A stretch of 64,000 nucleotides of DNA from Aeromonas dhakensis (GTDB taxonomy: Bacteria; Pseudomonadota; Gammaproteobacteria; Enterobacterales; Aeromonadaceae): assembly GCF_000820305.1 (NCBI RefSeq), contig NZ_CDBH01000025.1, forward strand, positions 62,001-126,000. The letters run 5' to 3'. Of the stretch, positions 38,621 to 46,859 are shown piece after piece (the first letter of the stretch is position 1; every line of letters begins with the position of its first letter). A program made the position numbers and the translations under genes. The notes beneath the pieces were generated by a model. That model saw only the letters and a list, made by a program, of their open reading frames with translations, made no database searches and was not told where the DNA came from.

Positions 38621-39079
38621 CTACTGAACCAGGACCTTGGTAATCAACACCTCATCCAGATAGGTCTTGTAGCCATAGCTCTGCAGCGTGGTGACCAGCT
38701 TGCCCAACAAAGAGCTTTGCAATGCAGTGATGTTCTGAAGCTCCTTTTTGACATCCTCATGGGTGCGGTGACTGAAATATTGCACCATCGCATTGCGGAT
38801 CAGTGGCGTCAGTTCATTGAGCGAGTTGAGCTGAGCCGGATTGTGGGTCACCAATGCCAGCTCAAGCACGAGATAATGGGATTCCACACCACCTTCCAGA
38901 CTAATGACAAAGCGCTCCATCGGCTTGAACAGCGGAGTAGTACTGAGCTCGGGTTTTGGCTCAGCCAATCCCAGCCACACGGCAACCAGATCTCGCTTCA
39001 GATAGGCCCCATAAGCCAGCACAGCCAACAGGCACAGTGCCATCACGCCCATCATCAACCACTTAACGACTCGCCGCAT
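38621..39079 (-). CDS. lafF: lateral flagellar FliL-like protein LafF
   Basis: Membrane-anchored basal-body protein that assists stator function, 152 aa. One membrane segment lies near the N-terminus (MRRVVKWLMMGVMALCLLAVLA). The periplasmic FliL domain has PMERFVISLEGGVESHYLVLELALVTHN and ends KTYLDEVLITKVLVQ. The position lafE-lafF-lafS is standard. Confidence 0.88.
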   Translation of the reverse strand: MRRVVKWLMMGVMALCLLAVLAYGAYLKRDLVAVWLGLAEPKPELSTTPLFKPMERFVISLEGGVESHYLVLELALVTHNPAQLNSLNELTPLIRNAMVQYFSHRTHEDVKKELQNITALQSSLLGKLVTTLQSYGYKTYLDEVLITKVLVQ

Positions 39080-39117
39080 AATATGAAATCACTCTCGTAA
39101 TTGCCGGATAATAAAAA

Positions 39118-40200
39118 TCAAACCAGGGTATTCAGCCAGTCTCGTCCATTGCCATCGCTTGGCTCGAATTCTTCCTGCCACTGTCGTCGTCCAGCCATGA
39201 TCTGCTGCTGTTGCCATTTATCCTGCTGCTCTCTCTCACCACCCTGGCCCACGTTGACTTCGACTCCCCCCGCATGATGGGGAGACAGGCTCATCCGTAG
39301 GCGCTCCATCGACTGGATCAGTGCCTCACGCACCGCAGGATTGGTTGCGTTGAGCTGGACATTGAGACGATCCCCCTCCAGACGCACGGTCAATTCGAGC
39401 CGACCCAGTTCGGGGGGATCAAGCCGGATATGGGCCTGCTTGACCTGCTGATTGACCTGCAACTCAACCTTGTCTTTCAACACATCGAGCAGTTGTTGTC
39501 CCCATTGAACGGGATTGTCAGCCAACTTGACGGGGGCCCATTGATATTCTGCCTGTTTGGGTGCCACCGCAGTCGCCAGATTGCTGAACACACCTTTCAA
39601 GTCGGCAACGGTGGATTCAGGTTCACCGGCACCGTCAACCGCAAGCTGGGACTGCATGCTGGCCATAACCTTGTCTCGCAGCACCGGCTCCATTACCGCT
39701 GTAGCAATCTGAGCGCCCATACGGCTGGAAATATCCGTGCTGGATACAAGCATTCTATTTTCATGTTGAGAACCTACGGCCTCCTCAACTACTCGGTTGT
39801 AGTCAGAACGACCATAGGTTGACAGGGCTCGTAATACTGCCGAGGCGGCTGATGAGCCGTCTTGTCGGACCGCCCCCCCGCAGTCATCAGTCGTCACGAC
39901 TACCGGCTGGGCCTGGCGTAGCATCGACAGTCGCGAAGCATCATCGGACAACAGGAAAACGGGGGGCAGATTGTTAAAAGAATCCAACTGTTCGGCAGCA
40001 TCATCTCGCGGCTCATCAGTCACACTCGGACCTTTTTCATCGATAGTTTCAGTTGGTAAAGGTATTGCCACCAGCTCTTCCATGAATGGCAGGTCCAGCG
40101 GTTGGTATGTGTCCCCCTGACCATCAAGCTGCCGGGAAAGACGACTGAATCCTGCGGAATCAAGCGCAGCCACGCCATCAAGGCCGGGGAAGTGAATCAT
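39118..40200 (-). CDS. lafE: lateral flagellar hook-length control protein LafE (FliK family)
   Basis: Exported molecular ruler that sets hook length and switches export specificity. The ATG at 40200 gives 360 aa and overlaps the upstream gene as ATGA, with AGGA six bases upstream. The C-terminal FliK domain is clear: AHIRLDPPELGRLELTVRLEGD and NATNPAVREALIQSMERLRMSL, then a Gln-rich tail. The N-terminal part is low in complexity, as usual for this family. Confidence 0.9.
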   Translation of the reverse strand: MIHFPGLDGVAALDSAGFSRLSRQLDGQGDTYQPLDLPFMEELVAIPLPTETIDEKGPSVTDEPRDDAAEQLDSFNNLPPVFLLSDDASRLSMLRQAQPVVVTTDDCGGAVRQDGSSAASAVLRALSTYGRSDYNRVVEEAVGSQHENRMLVSSTDISSRMGAQIATAVMEPVLRDKVMASMQSQLAVDGAGEPESTVADLKGVFSNLATAVAPKQAEYQWAPVKLADNPVQWGQQLLDVLKDKVELQVNQQVKQAHIRLDPPELGRLELTVRLEGDRLNVQLNATNPAVREALIQSMERLRMSLSPHHAGGVEVNVGQGGEREQQDKWQQQQIMAGRRQWQEEFEPSDGNGRDWLNTLV

Positions 40201-40535
40201 GCCCATTCCTGAACCTCGCCATAAGCTTGCAACCCTTCCCGCTTCTGGGACAGCACCTGCCATTCCCGTTTACGCAAGGCCGTTTCTTGCTGACAGAGCA
40301 GCAGAGCCTCCTGCTGCCAGGATCGCACCTGATCCCTGGCAGGTTGCATGGCGGCCCATAATTCTGGCTGCCCCAGCATGTGCTGGATGAACTGGGACAA
40401 TCGACTATCAGCCAAACGAACGGCATCCCACTGGCCGGCTCGGGCCTGCTGCAATATCAGGCGTCCCAACCCCAGCAGCTGGCGCTGGCGAGTCTCATGC
40501 TCTGCAGTAAGTTGCTTAGTTCCGGTTACCGACAT
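40197..40535 (-). CDS. lafX: small lateral flagellar protein between lafC and lafE (LafX/LafD position, possible FliT-type chaperone)
   Basis: 112 aa from the ATG at 40535 (MSVTGTKQLTAEHETRQ), with GGGGG eight bases upstream. It is helical, rich in Gln and Arg, with no signal or membrane segment. Its size and helical make-up fit a FliT-like export chaperone (LafD in Vibrio); in Aeromonas the gene in this position has been named lafX. I do not see a decisive motif. A small hairpin (40560-40577) precedes it in the 123-bp gap after lafC. Confidence 0.6.
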   Translation of the reverse strand: MSVTGTKQLTAEHETRQRQLLGLGRLILQQARAGQWDAVRLADSRLSQFIQHMLGQPELWAAMQPARDQVRSWQQEALLLCQQETALRKREWQVLSQKREGLQAYGEVQEWA

Positions 40536-40658
40536 GGTGATGGCCCCCAATTAAAATGACCTTGCCAGCAAGCAAGGAGCAGGCCAGCTGAGAAATTCAG
40601 GAATTCATGAGAATGGCCAGGGATCAGGCCGGGAAAAGAAGGAAGCATCACTTCCGCA

Positions 40659-41051
40659 TTAGCGAGGATGACGCGCCATCGCTTCCCAACCTTCCTTCAG
40701 TTCCAGCAGAATTCGGCGCACTTCGGCGAACCCAGCCACATCGTTTGACACACTGATTTCAAACAGGCGCTGACCACAGTAGTCGTAGAGACGATGCAGG
40801 TTGACAGCAAGCTCCCCGCCTTTCTCCATATCCAATGCACTGTCCAGTCCACCCAGGATCTGCAGGCATTTGTTGATAGCTTGCCCTTTGCGCTCAAACT
40901 GCCTGGCCAGAATATGGCCTTCCGCGCGGGCCATTTCATCGAGTAACCCGTCCATCAACATCAGCACCAGCTGATGTGGGTCCGCACTCGCCGCCTTGGC
41001 CTGGGTAGCTGCGAATTGGTAGGCATCGTAGCCATCTTGATCTTCAAACAT
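40659..41051 (-). CDS. lafC: lateral flagellin chaperone LafC (FliS family)
   Basis: Cytosolic export chaperone that binds the LafA C-terminus, 130 aa from the ATG at 41051 (MFEDQDGYDAYQFAATQAKA). Typical FliS features are ADPHQLVLMLMDGLLDEMARAEGHI, the helical bundle and LYDYCGQRLFEISVSND. It lies 54 bp after lafB on the same strand. Confidence 0.92.
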   Translation of the reverse strand: MFEDQDGYDAYQFAATQAKAASADPHQLVLMLMDGLLDEMARAEGHILARQFERKGQAINKCLQILGGLDSALDMEKGGELAVNLHRLYDYCGQRLFEISVSNDVAGFAEVRRILLELKEGWEAMARHPR

Positions 41052-41105
41052 GTACAACTCGCTTGTTCCGGATAAGATGCTGCAAATAGCAGGAAACGTG
41101 CCGGT

Positions 41106-42392
41106 TTAGATAGCACCCATGGTCTGCATCATCTGGTTCATGGTGGTGAACTGATTGAGGTAGCGCTTATACGCGGATTCCATGCGACGGTCCAATGCCT
41201 CCATCCGCTCGTTCACCCGCTTCTCGGTCGCCTCAAGACCGGTCTTGCGGCCTTTGAGAGCACCGTCTCGCTTGGTGTAAGGATCGAGCGAATTACTCAT
41301 CCGCTTGAGCAAGCCATCATCGCCCATCAGTGCCTTGCCGAGCAGTTCAGGATCCTTCTCCAGCGCCTTGTTGAAGTCGGTTTCGTTGAAGGAGAGCTTG
41401 CCCGTCTTATCGGTCTTAATGCCGAGACTGCTGAGACTGAGCCCATCCGGCAGATCCCGCACACTGCGAGACAGAGCGCTCTTGAGACTGCGCACTCCGC
41501 TATCAGACGAAAGGGCACCCGGCGCCTTGGGGTCGCTGGAAGTCATCTTGGCCAGCTCATCGATCAGCTCGTTATAGCTATCGACAAACTTCTTGAGGGA
41601 CCCAGTCACAGCCTCTTTGTCCTGATCTATGGTCACCATCAGAGGGGCATCTCCCACCTTCTGGGCCTTGGTCAGCTGGAAGGTCAGACCGTCGACGACG
41701 TTCTCGATCTTGTTGCTGGCGGAGGTGATGGTCAGGGGATTGTCCCCTCCCATACGCAGCTTGGCGTCCTGTGCTTGAGTGATATCAGTCTTGCCGGCAA
41801 CAGCCGTTCCCAGAGCATTGCTGGCATCTCCGCTATAGCCCAGAGTGATAGCATTCTCCACCCCGCTCTCCTTGCTGGTCAGCACCATGCTGACCTTGCC
41901 ATCGGTTCGCACCAGGGTCGCCTTCACACCTGGGTTGTCCTTGGCATTGTTGATATGAGAGACCAAATCCTTGGCGGTAGAGCCTGCTGGCAGGGTCGCC
42001 AGATCGATGTCGATAGCCTTGCCCTTGACCGTCAGGGATAAGACACCGTCGGTCGGCAGTGGAGTGGTGTCGCTGTCGAGCTGCAGACCCACCTGATGAG
42101 ACTGGGCCAGCTGTTCCACGAAGAAGTTGTATTGACCCGAGCTGGCCTTACCGTTGCTGGTGACCGTCATGACCCCGTCTTGAGACATGGTGGCCTTCTG
42201 GGCTTGCAGGTTGCTCGCCTTGTTCAAATCCTTCAGCATGGTCTGGAAAGTCGACAGCTTGGTGGTTAGCGTGCTGATAGCACTCTGCTGTCCCTTGACA
42301 CTGTCCAACTGCTTCTTCAGCAACTTGTCCATGTTCTGGCGCTCTATGGCTACCAGTTTCATTGCCATGCTGGCCGGATCTACTTGCATCAT
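41106..42392 (-). CDS. lafB: lateral flagellar filament cap LafB (FliD family)
   Basis: Filament cap (HAP2) that inserts LafA subunits at the tip, 428 aa from the ATG at 42392 (AGGGA four bases upstream; the next codon is also ATG). The N-terminal FliD domain (MAMKLVAIERQNMDKLLKKQLDSV) and C-terminal coiled region (EKRVNERMEALDRRMESAYKRYLNQFTTMNQMMQ) flank the variable middle. An ACCGATAA sequence (42408-42415) resembles a sigma-28 -10 but would leave almost no leader. Confidence 0.94.
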   Translation of the reverse strand: MMQVDPASMAMKLVAIERQNMDKLLKKQLDSVKGQQSAISTLTTKLSTFQTMLKDLNKASNLQAQKATMSQDGVMTVTSNGKASSGQYNFFVEQLAQSHQVGLQLDSDTTPLPTDGVLSLTVKGKAIDIDLATLPAGSTAKDLVSHINNAKDNPGVKATLVRTDGKVSMVLTSKESGVENAITLGYSGDASNALGTAVAGKTDITQAQDAKLRMGGDNPLTITSASNKIENVVDGLTFQLTKAQKVGDAPLMVTIDQDKEAVTGSLKKFVDSYNELIDELAKMTSSDPKAPGALSSDSGVRSLKSALSRSVRDLPDGLSLSSLGIKTDKTGKLSFNETDFNKALEKDPELLGKALMGDDGLLKRMSNSLDPYTKRDGALKGRKTGLEATEKRVNERMEALDRRMESAYKRYLNQFTTMNQMMQTMGAI

Positions 42393-42461
42393 CACATCCC
42401 TATTAACTTATCGGTGGCATGCCCGTTGGAAAAAACCGAGTCGGTGCTTTCCAACGCACAA

Positions 42462-42492
42462 ACAAGAACAAAGCCACCCCTCTCGAGGTGGC
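42462..42492 (-). terminator. rho-independent terminator of lafA2
   Basis: Minus-strand stem GCCACCTC / GGGGTGGC with a GAGA loop (42473-42492), followed by TTTGTTCTTG. It lies 11 bp past the lafA2 stop codon and separates flagellin from lafB. Confidence 0.85.
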
Positions 42493-42503
42493 CAGGCAAC
42501 ACA

Positions 42504-43367
42504 TTAACGCAGCAGGGAAGTCACCATGCCAGTCATCTGGTTGGAGTTGGACAGCACGGACATGCCAGCCTGCATCAGCATCTGGTTCTTGGTCATGTTG
42601 GTGCTCTCCTGAGCGAAGTCGGCATCCATGATGCGGCCGTTCGCCAGATCGGTGTTCTCTTTCATGTTGGAGAGGTTGTTGACCGTGTGCTCCAGACGGT
42701 TGATGTTGGCACCGAAGGCGGAACGCGCCTCGCCGATCCCCTTGGAGAAGGTATCCAGCTCAGCCATGGCGGCGGTGGCCTTGGCCTGATCATCGATGCC
42801 GGCGGCGACGGCAGTACCCTTGGTCCCCTTGTCATCGGCAATCACCCCCTTGAGGGCGGTGGCCAGGGCACCATCATCCTTCAGTTCCAGTTTCTCGGCA
42901 GCAGTGCCACCGATCTGGAAGGTCACGGCCTTCTGGAAACCTTGATCCTTGGCCAACAGAGTCTGACCACCGAAGGTGGTGTTGTTGGTGATGTTGTCCA
43001 GCTCAGCGCGCAGTTCGCTGAACTCGGCATTCATCGCCTTGCGATCGTCAGCGGTGCTGGTGCCGTTCGCAGACTGAGTAGCCAGATCCTTCATTCGCTG
43101 AACGATATTGCTCATCTCATCCATGGCGCCTTCACCAGTCTGCATCATTGAGATGGCATCCTGAGAGTTGCGCATGCCTACTTTCTGGCCGCTGGACTGG
43201 GATTGCAGGCGGGTAGCCATCTGCAGACCGGCGGCGTCATCGGCGGCGGAGTTGATGCGCAGACCGGTGCCCAGACGTTGCATGGCAGTGCTCAGCATCT
43301 TGTTGGTGGAATTCAACTGGCTCTGAGTGGTCAGGGAAGCGAAATTGGTGTGAATGGACAAACCCAT
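42504..43367 (-). CDS. lafA2: lateral flagellin LafA2
   Basis: Lateral filament subunit, 287 aa, starting [19 protein letters not shown] with a GAGGAG Shine-Dalgarno. The conserved D0/D1 ends (about 1-132 and 215-287) are nearly identical to LafA1. The middle (about 133-215) diverges and is rich in Lys, a possible target of the lysine-N-methylase encoded nearby. It has only a short central domain, so the filament surface should be simple. Which copy is called A1 or A2 is by position. Confidence 0.95.
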   Translation of the reverse strand: MGLSIHTNFASLTTQSQLNSTNKMLSTAMQRLGTGLRINSAADDAAGLQMATRLQSQSSGQKVGMRNSQDAISMMQTGEGAMDEMSNIVQRMKDLATQSANGTSTADDRKAMNAEFSELRAELDNITNNTTFGGQTLLAKDQGFQKAVTFQIGGTAAEKLELKDDGALATALKGVIADDKGTKGTAVAAGIDDQAKATAAMAELDTFSKGIGEARSAFGANINRLEHTVNNLSNMKENTDLANGRIMDADFAQESTNMTKNQMLMQAGMSVLSNSNQMTGMVTSLLR

Positions 43368-43385
43368 GATTTACTCCTCAAAAAA

Positions 43386-43398
43386 GCTGCGATGCAGC
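43386..43398 (-). promoter_or_regulatory. leader hairpin of lafA2
   Basis: GCTGC-ATC-GCAGC on the minus strand, 19 nt upstream of the lafA2 ATG and just before the Shine-Dalgarno. A closely matching element lies at nearly the same place in lafA1 (44427-44439). Confidence 0.45.
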
Positions 43399-43420
43399 AG
43401 GTAACCCTTATAGGAATAAG

Positions 43421-43447
43421 AAGCGACAGGAATCGGCCAAGACTTGA
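43421..43447 (-). promoter_or_regulatory. candidate lateral sigma-28 promoter of lafA2
   Basis: Minus strand TCAAGT, then 14 nt, then GTCGCTT. The same AAGT-N14-GTCGCTT pattern occurs upstream of lateral flgM (56498-56522). It departs from the enterobacterial sigma-28 consensus (TAAAGTTT-N11-GCCGATAA) by a weak -10 and one extra base of spacing. Confidence 0.4.
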
Positions 43448-43506
43448 ATGGAGAGCGGGAAAATATGCGGAAAAGCGGAAAGAAGGGAGAAGAACAGAGG
43501 GAAGAA

Positions 43507-43535
43507 GGCACTCATCCAGAGATGGGATGAGTGCC
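43507..43535 (-). terminator. rho-independent terminator of lafA1
   Basis: Minus-strand stem GGCACTCATCC / GGATGAGTGCC with a 7-nt loop, followed by TTCTTCCCTC. It lies 7 bp past the lafA1 stop codon, so lafA1 and lafA2 are separate transcripts. Confidence 0.82.
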
Positions 43536-43542
43536 ACCTCGA

Positions 43543-44406
43543 TTAACGCAGCAGGGAAGTCACCATACCGGTCATCTGATTGGAGTTGGACAGCACGGAC
43601 ATGCCGGCCTGCATCAACATCTGGTTCTTGGTCATGTTGGTGCTCTCCTGGGCGAAGTCGGCATCCATGATGCGGCCGTTCGCCAGATCGGTGTTCTCTT
43701 TCATGTTGGAGAGGTTGTTGACGGTATGTTCCAGGCGGTTGATGTTGGCACCGAAAGCAGAACGGGACTCACCGATCTTCTGGGAGAAAGTGTCCAGTTC
43801 GGCCATGGAAGCGGTAGCCTTGGCCTGATCGCCGATACCTACCTTGACGGCGGCACCGTCAGTGCCCTTGCCAGTGCCTACAACTTCTGCCAGCGCTTTG
43901 GCCAGGGTACCAGTCTTTTTCAGCTCCAGTTTCTCGGCACCGGTACCGCCGATTTGGAAGGTCACATCTTCCTGGAAACCCTTGCCGGTCTTGAGCAGTT
44001 CTTGTCCGCCGAAGGTGGTGTTATTGGTGATGTTGTCCAGCTCGGCGCGCAGCTCGGTGAACTCGGCATCCATGGCCTTGCGGTCTTCAGCGGTGCTGGT
44101 GCCGTTCGCAGACTGGGTAGCCAGATCCTTCATGCGCTGAACGATATTGCTCATTTCGTCCATGGCACCTTCACCGGTCTGCATCATGGAAATGGCATCC
44201 TGGGAGTTGCGCATGCCGACTTTCTGGCCGCTGGACTGTGATTGCAGACGAGTGGCCATCTGCAGACCGGCAGCGTCATCGGCTGCAGAGTTGATGCGCA
44301 GACCGGTGCCCAGACGCTGCATGGCAGTGCCCAGCATCTTGTTGGTGGTATTGAGCTGGCTCTGAGTGGTCAGAGAAGCGAAGTTGGTATGGATGGACAA
44401 GCCCAT
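43543..44406 (-). CDS. lafA1: lateral flagellin LafA1
   Basis: Lateral filament subunit, 287 aa from the ATG at 44406 ([19 protein letters not shown]), with GAGGAA upstream. An in-frame extension to 44433 lies in the leader and is rejected. The C-terminal D0 segment ([20 protein letters not shown]) is identical to that of LafA2, and the first 130 residues are nearly so. The middle differs in about half of its positions. It is 1.2 kb from the flagellin lysine-N-methylase gene. Confidence 0.95.
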   Translation of the reverse strand: MGLSIHTNFASLTTQSQLNTTNKMLGTAMQRLGTGLRINSAADDAAGLQMATRLQSQSSGQKVGMRNSQDAISMMQTGEGAMDEMSNIVQRMKDLATQSANGTSTAEDRKAMDAEFTELRAELDNITNNTTFGGQELLKTGKGFQEDVTFQIGGTGAEKLELKKTGTLAKALAEVVGTGKGTDGAAVKVGIGDQAKATASMAELDTFSQKIGESRSAFGANINRLEHTVNNLSNMKENTDLANGRIMDADFAQESTNMTKNQMLMQAGMSVLSNSNQMTGMVTSLLR

Positions 44407-44426
44407 GATGTATTCCTCGATATGAC

Positions 44427-44439
44427 GCTGCACTGCAGC
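44427..44439 (-). promoter_or_regulatory. leader hairpin of lafA1
   Basis: GCTGCAGTGCAGC, a 6-bp stem with one central base, 21 nt upstream of the lafA1 ATG. It matches the lafA2 element in sequence and position while the surrounding leaders differ. Confidence 0.45.
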
Positions 44440-44471
44440 CTGTTAGGTTGACATCAGATATAGGCGACCTC

Positions 44472-44498
44472 TTTCTCGCAGAAATGTAGACAGCTTGA
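44472..44498 (-). promoter_or_regulatory. candidate sigma-28 promoter of lafA1
   Basis: Minus strand TCAAGCTG (44491-44498), 11-nt spacer, GCGAGAAA (44472-44479). Compared with TAAAGTTT-N11-GCCGATAA the spacing is exact and about 11 of 16 bases agree. The leader would be about 60 nt and includes the hairpin at 44427-44439. The rest of 44500-44615 shows nothing clear. Confidence 0.45.
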
Positions 44499-44615
44499 CG
44501 CATATTTTTTTTCACTTCCTTCTCCCCTGCATAGTCCACGATCTCTGTAACAGAGTGAGAGTATTCGGCATGGTTATTGCTTTTATCACAGCACCTCTCT
44601 TTACCGGACAGCGAC

Positions 44616-45779
44616 ATGGCAGCCTCTCTCTATACCCCTCACTTTGTTAAACATTTCCAGTGCATCGGAGATCGCTGCGAGGACAACTGCTGTCATAGCT
44701 GGACCATCAGCATCGACAAATTGACCTTTAGAAACTATGAGAGACACCCGGACCCCACAGTCCAGTCCCTCAGCAAATTGCATATCCGCAAGGTCAAACA
44801 GAGCAATGAACATTGGGGAGAGATCCAGCTTGACGAGCAGGGAGCCTGCCCCTTCCTTGATGAGAACCGTCTTTGCCAGATCCACAGCAAGGCCGGTGCC
44901 GAGGCGCTGAGCCATACCTGCAAAACCTATCCAAGATCCCACTCACGCATCGGCAATCAGGTCAGGAAATCCCTGATGCTCTCATGCCCCGAGGTCAGCC
45001 GGCAGTTATTGCTTGATCCCATGGCAATGCAGACTGAGGTCACCGAGCTGGAGCAACGTCTGCCGTTCGTATCTCCACCATCTACCGCCATGGCGACTCT
45101 GCACAGCCTGAGCATCCATGTGTTGGCCGCTACGGAGGTTCCCGTCGAGATACGGCTGTGGCTCATCGGCATGCTGATCCATCGGGATCCCGCACAGCTG
45201 TCACACGAAGCCTTCCTGGATCAGGTGGCCGTGCTGGCCGAGCGGGGAGAACTCCTCACCATGTTCGAACAATTGCCGGTCTTGCCGCGATTGCAGTGGT
45301 GGGGGTTGCGAACCATAACTCATCAATTGCTGGCCTACTCACAGGGAAGGCGTGGACGGCAGACCATGCAAGGCTGTCTTGACAATATCAACCGCCTGCT
45401 GGAAGGGGTCTATGACGAGACGAAACTCTCACGACTGCAGCAGGCCTGGTATGAAAAGGTATCACCCTTCCTGTCGGCTCGTCCCCAGATCATGAACAAC
45501 TACCTGCTCTACTACGTGTATCACCATAACTTTCCGCAACAGCAGAACACCCCGGCCCAAGCCTATCAGTTGCTGGTCATCGATTTCTTCCTGCTGCGCA
45601 GCTATCTGTGCCTGCTGGCCATGGAGAAAGAGCTGGAGGAACAGGACGTCATCAACTTGTTCTACAGCTATCACACCATACGCCAACACAATGCTGGCTT
45701 TATCAAGACCATAGAACAGGGATTGAGTGAGTCTGGTTTTGCGTCGGATCTGAGCCTCTACGCCCTCCTCAAGCCTTGA
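44616..45779 (+). CDS. fliB: flagellin lysine-N-methylase (FliB family; LafV position)
   Basis: Methylates surface lysines of flagellin before or during export. The ATG at 44616 (MAASLYTPHFVKHFQC) gives 387 aa (Salmonella FliB about 400). The cysteine cluster typical of the family is intact: C16, C21, C25, C26 (CIGDRCEDNCC), then C78 (GACPFLDENRLC), C87 and C102 (HTCKTYPR), which may bind an iron-sulfur or other metal centre. It is the only plus-strand gene between lafU and flgB and is divergent from lafA1. E. coli Flag-2 clusters carry the same gene as lafV. Confidence 0.88.
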   Translation: MAASLYTPHFVKHFQCIGDRCEDNCCHSWTISIDKLTFRNYERHPDPTVQSLSKLHIRKVKQSNEHWGEIQLDEQGACPFLDENRLCQIHSKAGAEALSHTCKTYPRSHSRIGNQVRKSLMLSCPEVSRQLLLDPMAMQTEVTELEQRLPFVSPPSTAMATLHSLSIHVLAATEVPVEIRLWLIGMLIHRDPAQLSHEAFLDQVAVLAERGELLTMFEQLPVLPRLQWWGLRTITHQLLAYSQGRRGRQTMQGCLDNINRLLEGVYDETKLSRLQQAWYEKVSPFLSARPQIMNNYLLYYVYHHNFPQQQNTPAQAYQLLVIDFFLLRSYLCLLAMEKELEEQDVINLFYSYHTIRQHNAGFIKTIEQGLSESGFASDLSLYALLKP

Positions 45780-45784
45780 AATAA

Positions 45785-45811
45785 AAACCGCCAGCAAAGT
45801 GCTGGCGGTTT
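45785..45811. terminator. bidirectional terminator between fliB and lafW
   Basis: Stem AAACCGCCAGCA / TGCTGGCGGTTT with a 3-nt loop, 5 bp after the fliB stop codon and 25 bp after the lafW stop codon. A-rich and T-rich flanks suit both converging transcripts. Confidence 0.85.
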
Positions 45812-45836
45812 CTCAATTCGCTCACCTCTTCCGGCC

Positions 45837-46841
45837 TCAGGTCAGCAGGGCCACCACGTTCTGGCGCGATACATTGGCCTGGGCCAGCAGACCAGCCATG
45901 GTGCCCATGAAGCCACCATCCTTGAGCTGCTGGCTGAGCTTGCCTTGCAACTGTTCAAGCTCTTCCTGCTTGAGGTTCTGGCTACGCGCCTTGACCCGGT
46001 CAAGCTGCCTGACCATGCGCTGGCGAAACTGTTTCAACTCGCGAACGGATTGCTCAATCTCACCCAACAAGCGCTTCAGGCGCTGTTGCTCCTGCTTGAA
46101 CTCTCCCTTTTCGATGCCTTCCCCCAACTGGGTTAACTGCCCTGACTTAGGTTTGAACTGCACCGGAACGGGATTGCCGGCCGGGATCCGGATCCCCTCA
46201 CCGCTGAGCAGAACCGGTTCATCCAGTTTGCGTCGATGCAGCTCAGGTACAGTCAATTCGAGCTTGCCCAGCTCATTCATTCGGACCTGAATATGTTCTT
46301 TACGCAGAGCCCGATCCAGCCGGGTAACCACTTCCGCTTCACTGGATCCGGCAGGCAACATCACTTCGACGGCACTGCTGGTCTGTGGGAAGGAAAAGAT
46401 CAGGCGCTCGGCACTCGCCTTGGGGCTCAGCAGGTCGAGCCGCTCCGAGCCATAACTCACCCGGCTCTCCCCTGCTGATGCCAGCAAACGGGGCTTCAAC
46501 TCTGTGGTCAGCGGGGCTTGGGGCTGGGTCAGCTTCTCTTCCAGCAACTTTAAGCGTGATACCAGATCGCCGCTCGCAGCACGATTTTGGCCAAGCTGCT
46601 GTTCGAGACGCTTCAATTCACCCCAGATCTGGCTCAGTGCCTGTTCTCCCCCCTGAGCGTGGGCGATCCGCTGCTGCGCCGTACCGATCAGGGCCCAGCG
46701 ATCCAGCCGGACAATATTGGGATGACGTTCCGTTTTGCTGGTTGGCTGGGACGCACTCTGAGCAGTCACGCGCCCGCGCAGTCTGGGCTGGGCTGGCGTT
46801 TCAGCCACGCCACCCAAACGGGTTTGTTGAATCTGCATCAT
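45837..46841 (-). CDS. lafW: LafW-like hook-associated protein with flagellin-type C-terminus
   Basis: 334 aa starting MMQIQQTRLGGVAETPAQ. It has no signal peptide or membrane segment. The middle includes a beta-rich part (about 135-235, for example VEVMLPAGSSEAEVVTRLDR) and a long coiled coil (about 245-310). The last residues, GLLAQANVSRQNVVALL, closely resemble the D0 C-terminal end of ordinary flagellins, but there is no flagellin N-terminus. By position after flgL it matches lafW of E. coli Flag-2 and Vibrio, described only as a putative hook-associated protein. It is 18 bp from flgL and probably cotranscribed. Confidence 0.62.
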   Translation of the reverse strand: MMQIQQTRLGGVAETPAQPRLRGRVTAQSASQPTSKTERHPNIVRLDRWALIGTAQQRIAHAQGGEQALSQIWGELKRLEQQLGQNRAASGDLVSRLKLLEEKLTQPQAPLTTELKPRLLASAGESRVSYGSERLDLLSPKASAERLIFSFPQTSSAVEVMLPAGSSEAEVVTRLDRALRKEHIQVRMNELGKLELTVPELHRRKLDEPVLLSGEGIRIPAGNPVPVQFKPKSGQLTQLGEGIEKGEFKQEQQRLKRLLGEIEQSVRELKQFRQRMVRQLDRVKARSQNLKQEELEQLQGKLSQQLKDGGFMGTMAGLLAQANVSRQNVVALLT

Positions 46842-46859
46842 GGCTCCCTGAAACTGGAT

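Noticed and set aside
42408..42415. ACCGATAA as sigma-28 -10 element for lafB
   Set aside because: It is a good match on its own, but the start site would fall about 10 nt before the ATG, inside the Shine-Dalgarno, and no -35 is visible at the right distance.
43543..44406. lafA1/lafA2 as an assembly duplication artefact
   Set aside because: The centres differ at many amino acids, and leaders and terminators differ, so these are genuine paralogues.
44407..44615. Small gene in the lafA1-fliB gap
   Set aside because: The open frames here are short extensions of neighbours with no ribosome binding site; the region is better explained as divergent leaders and promoters.
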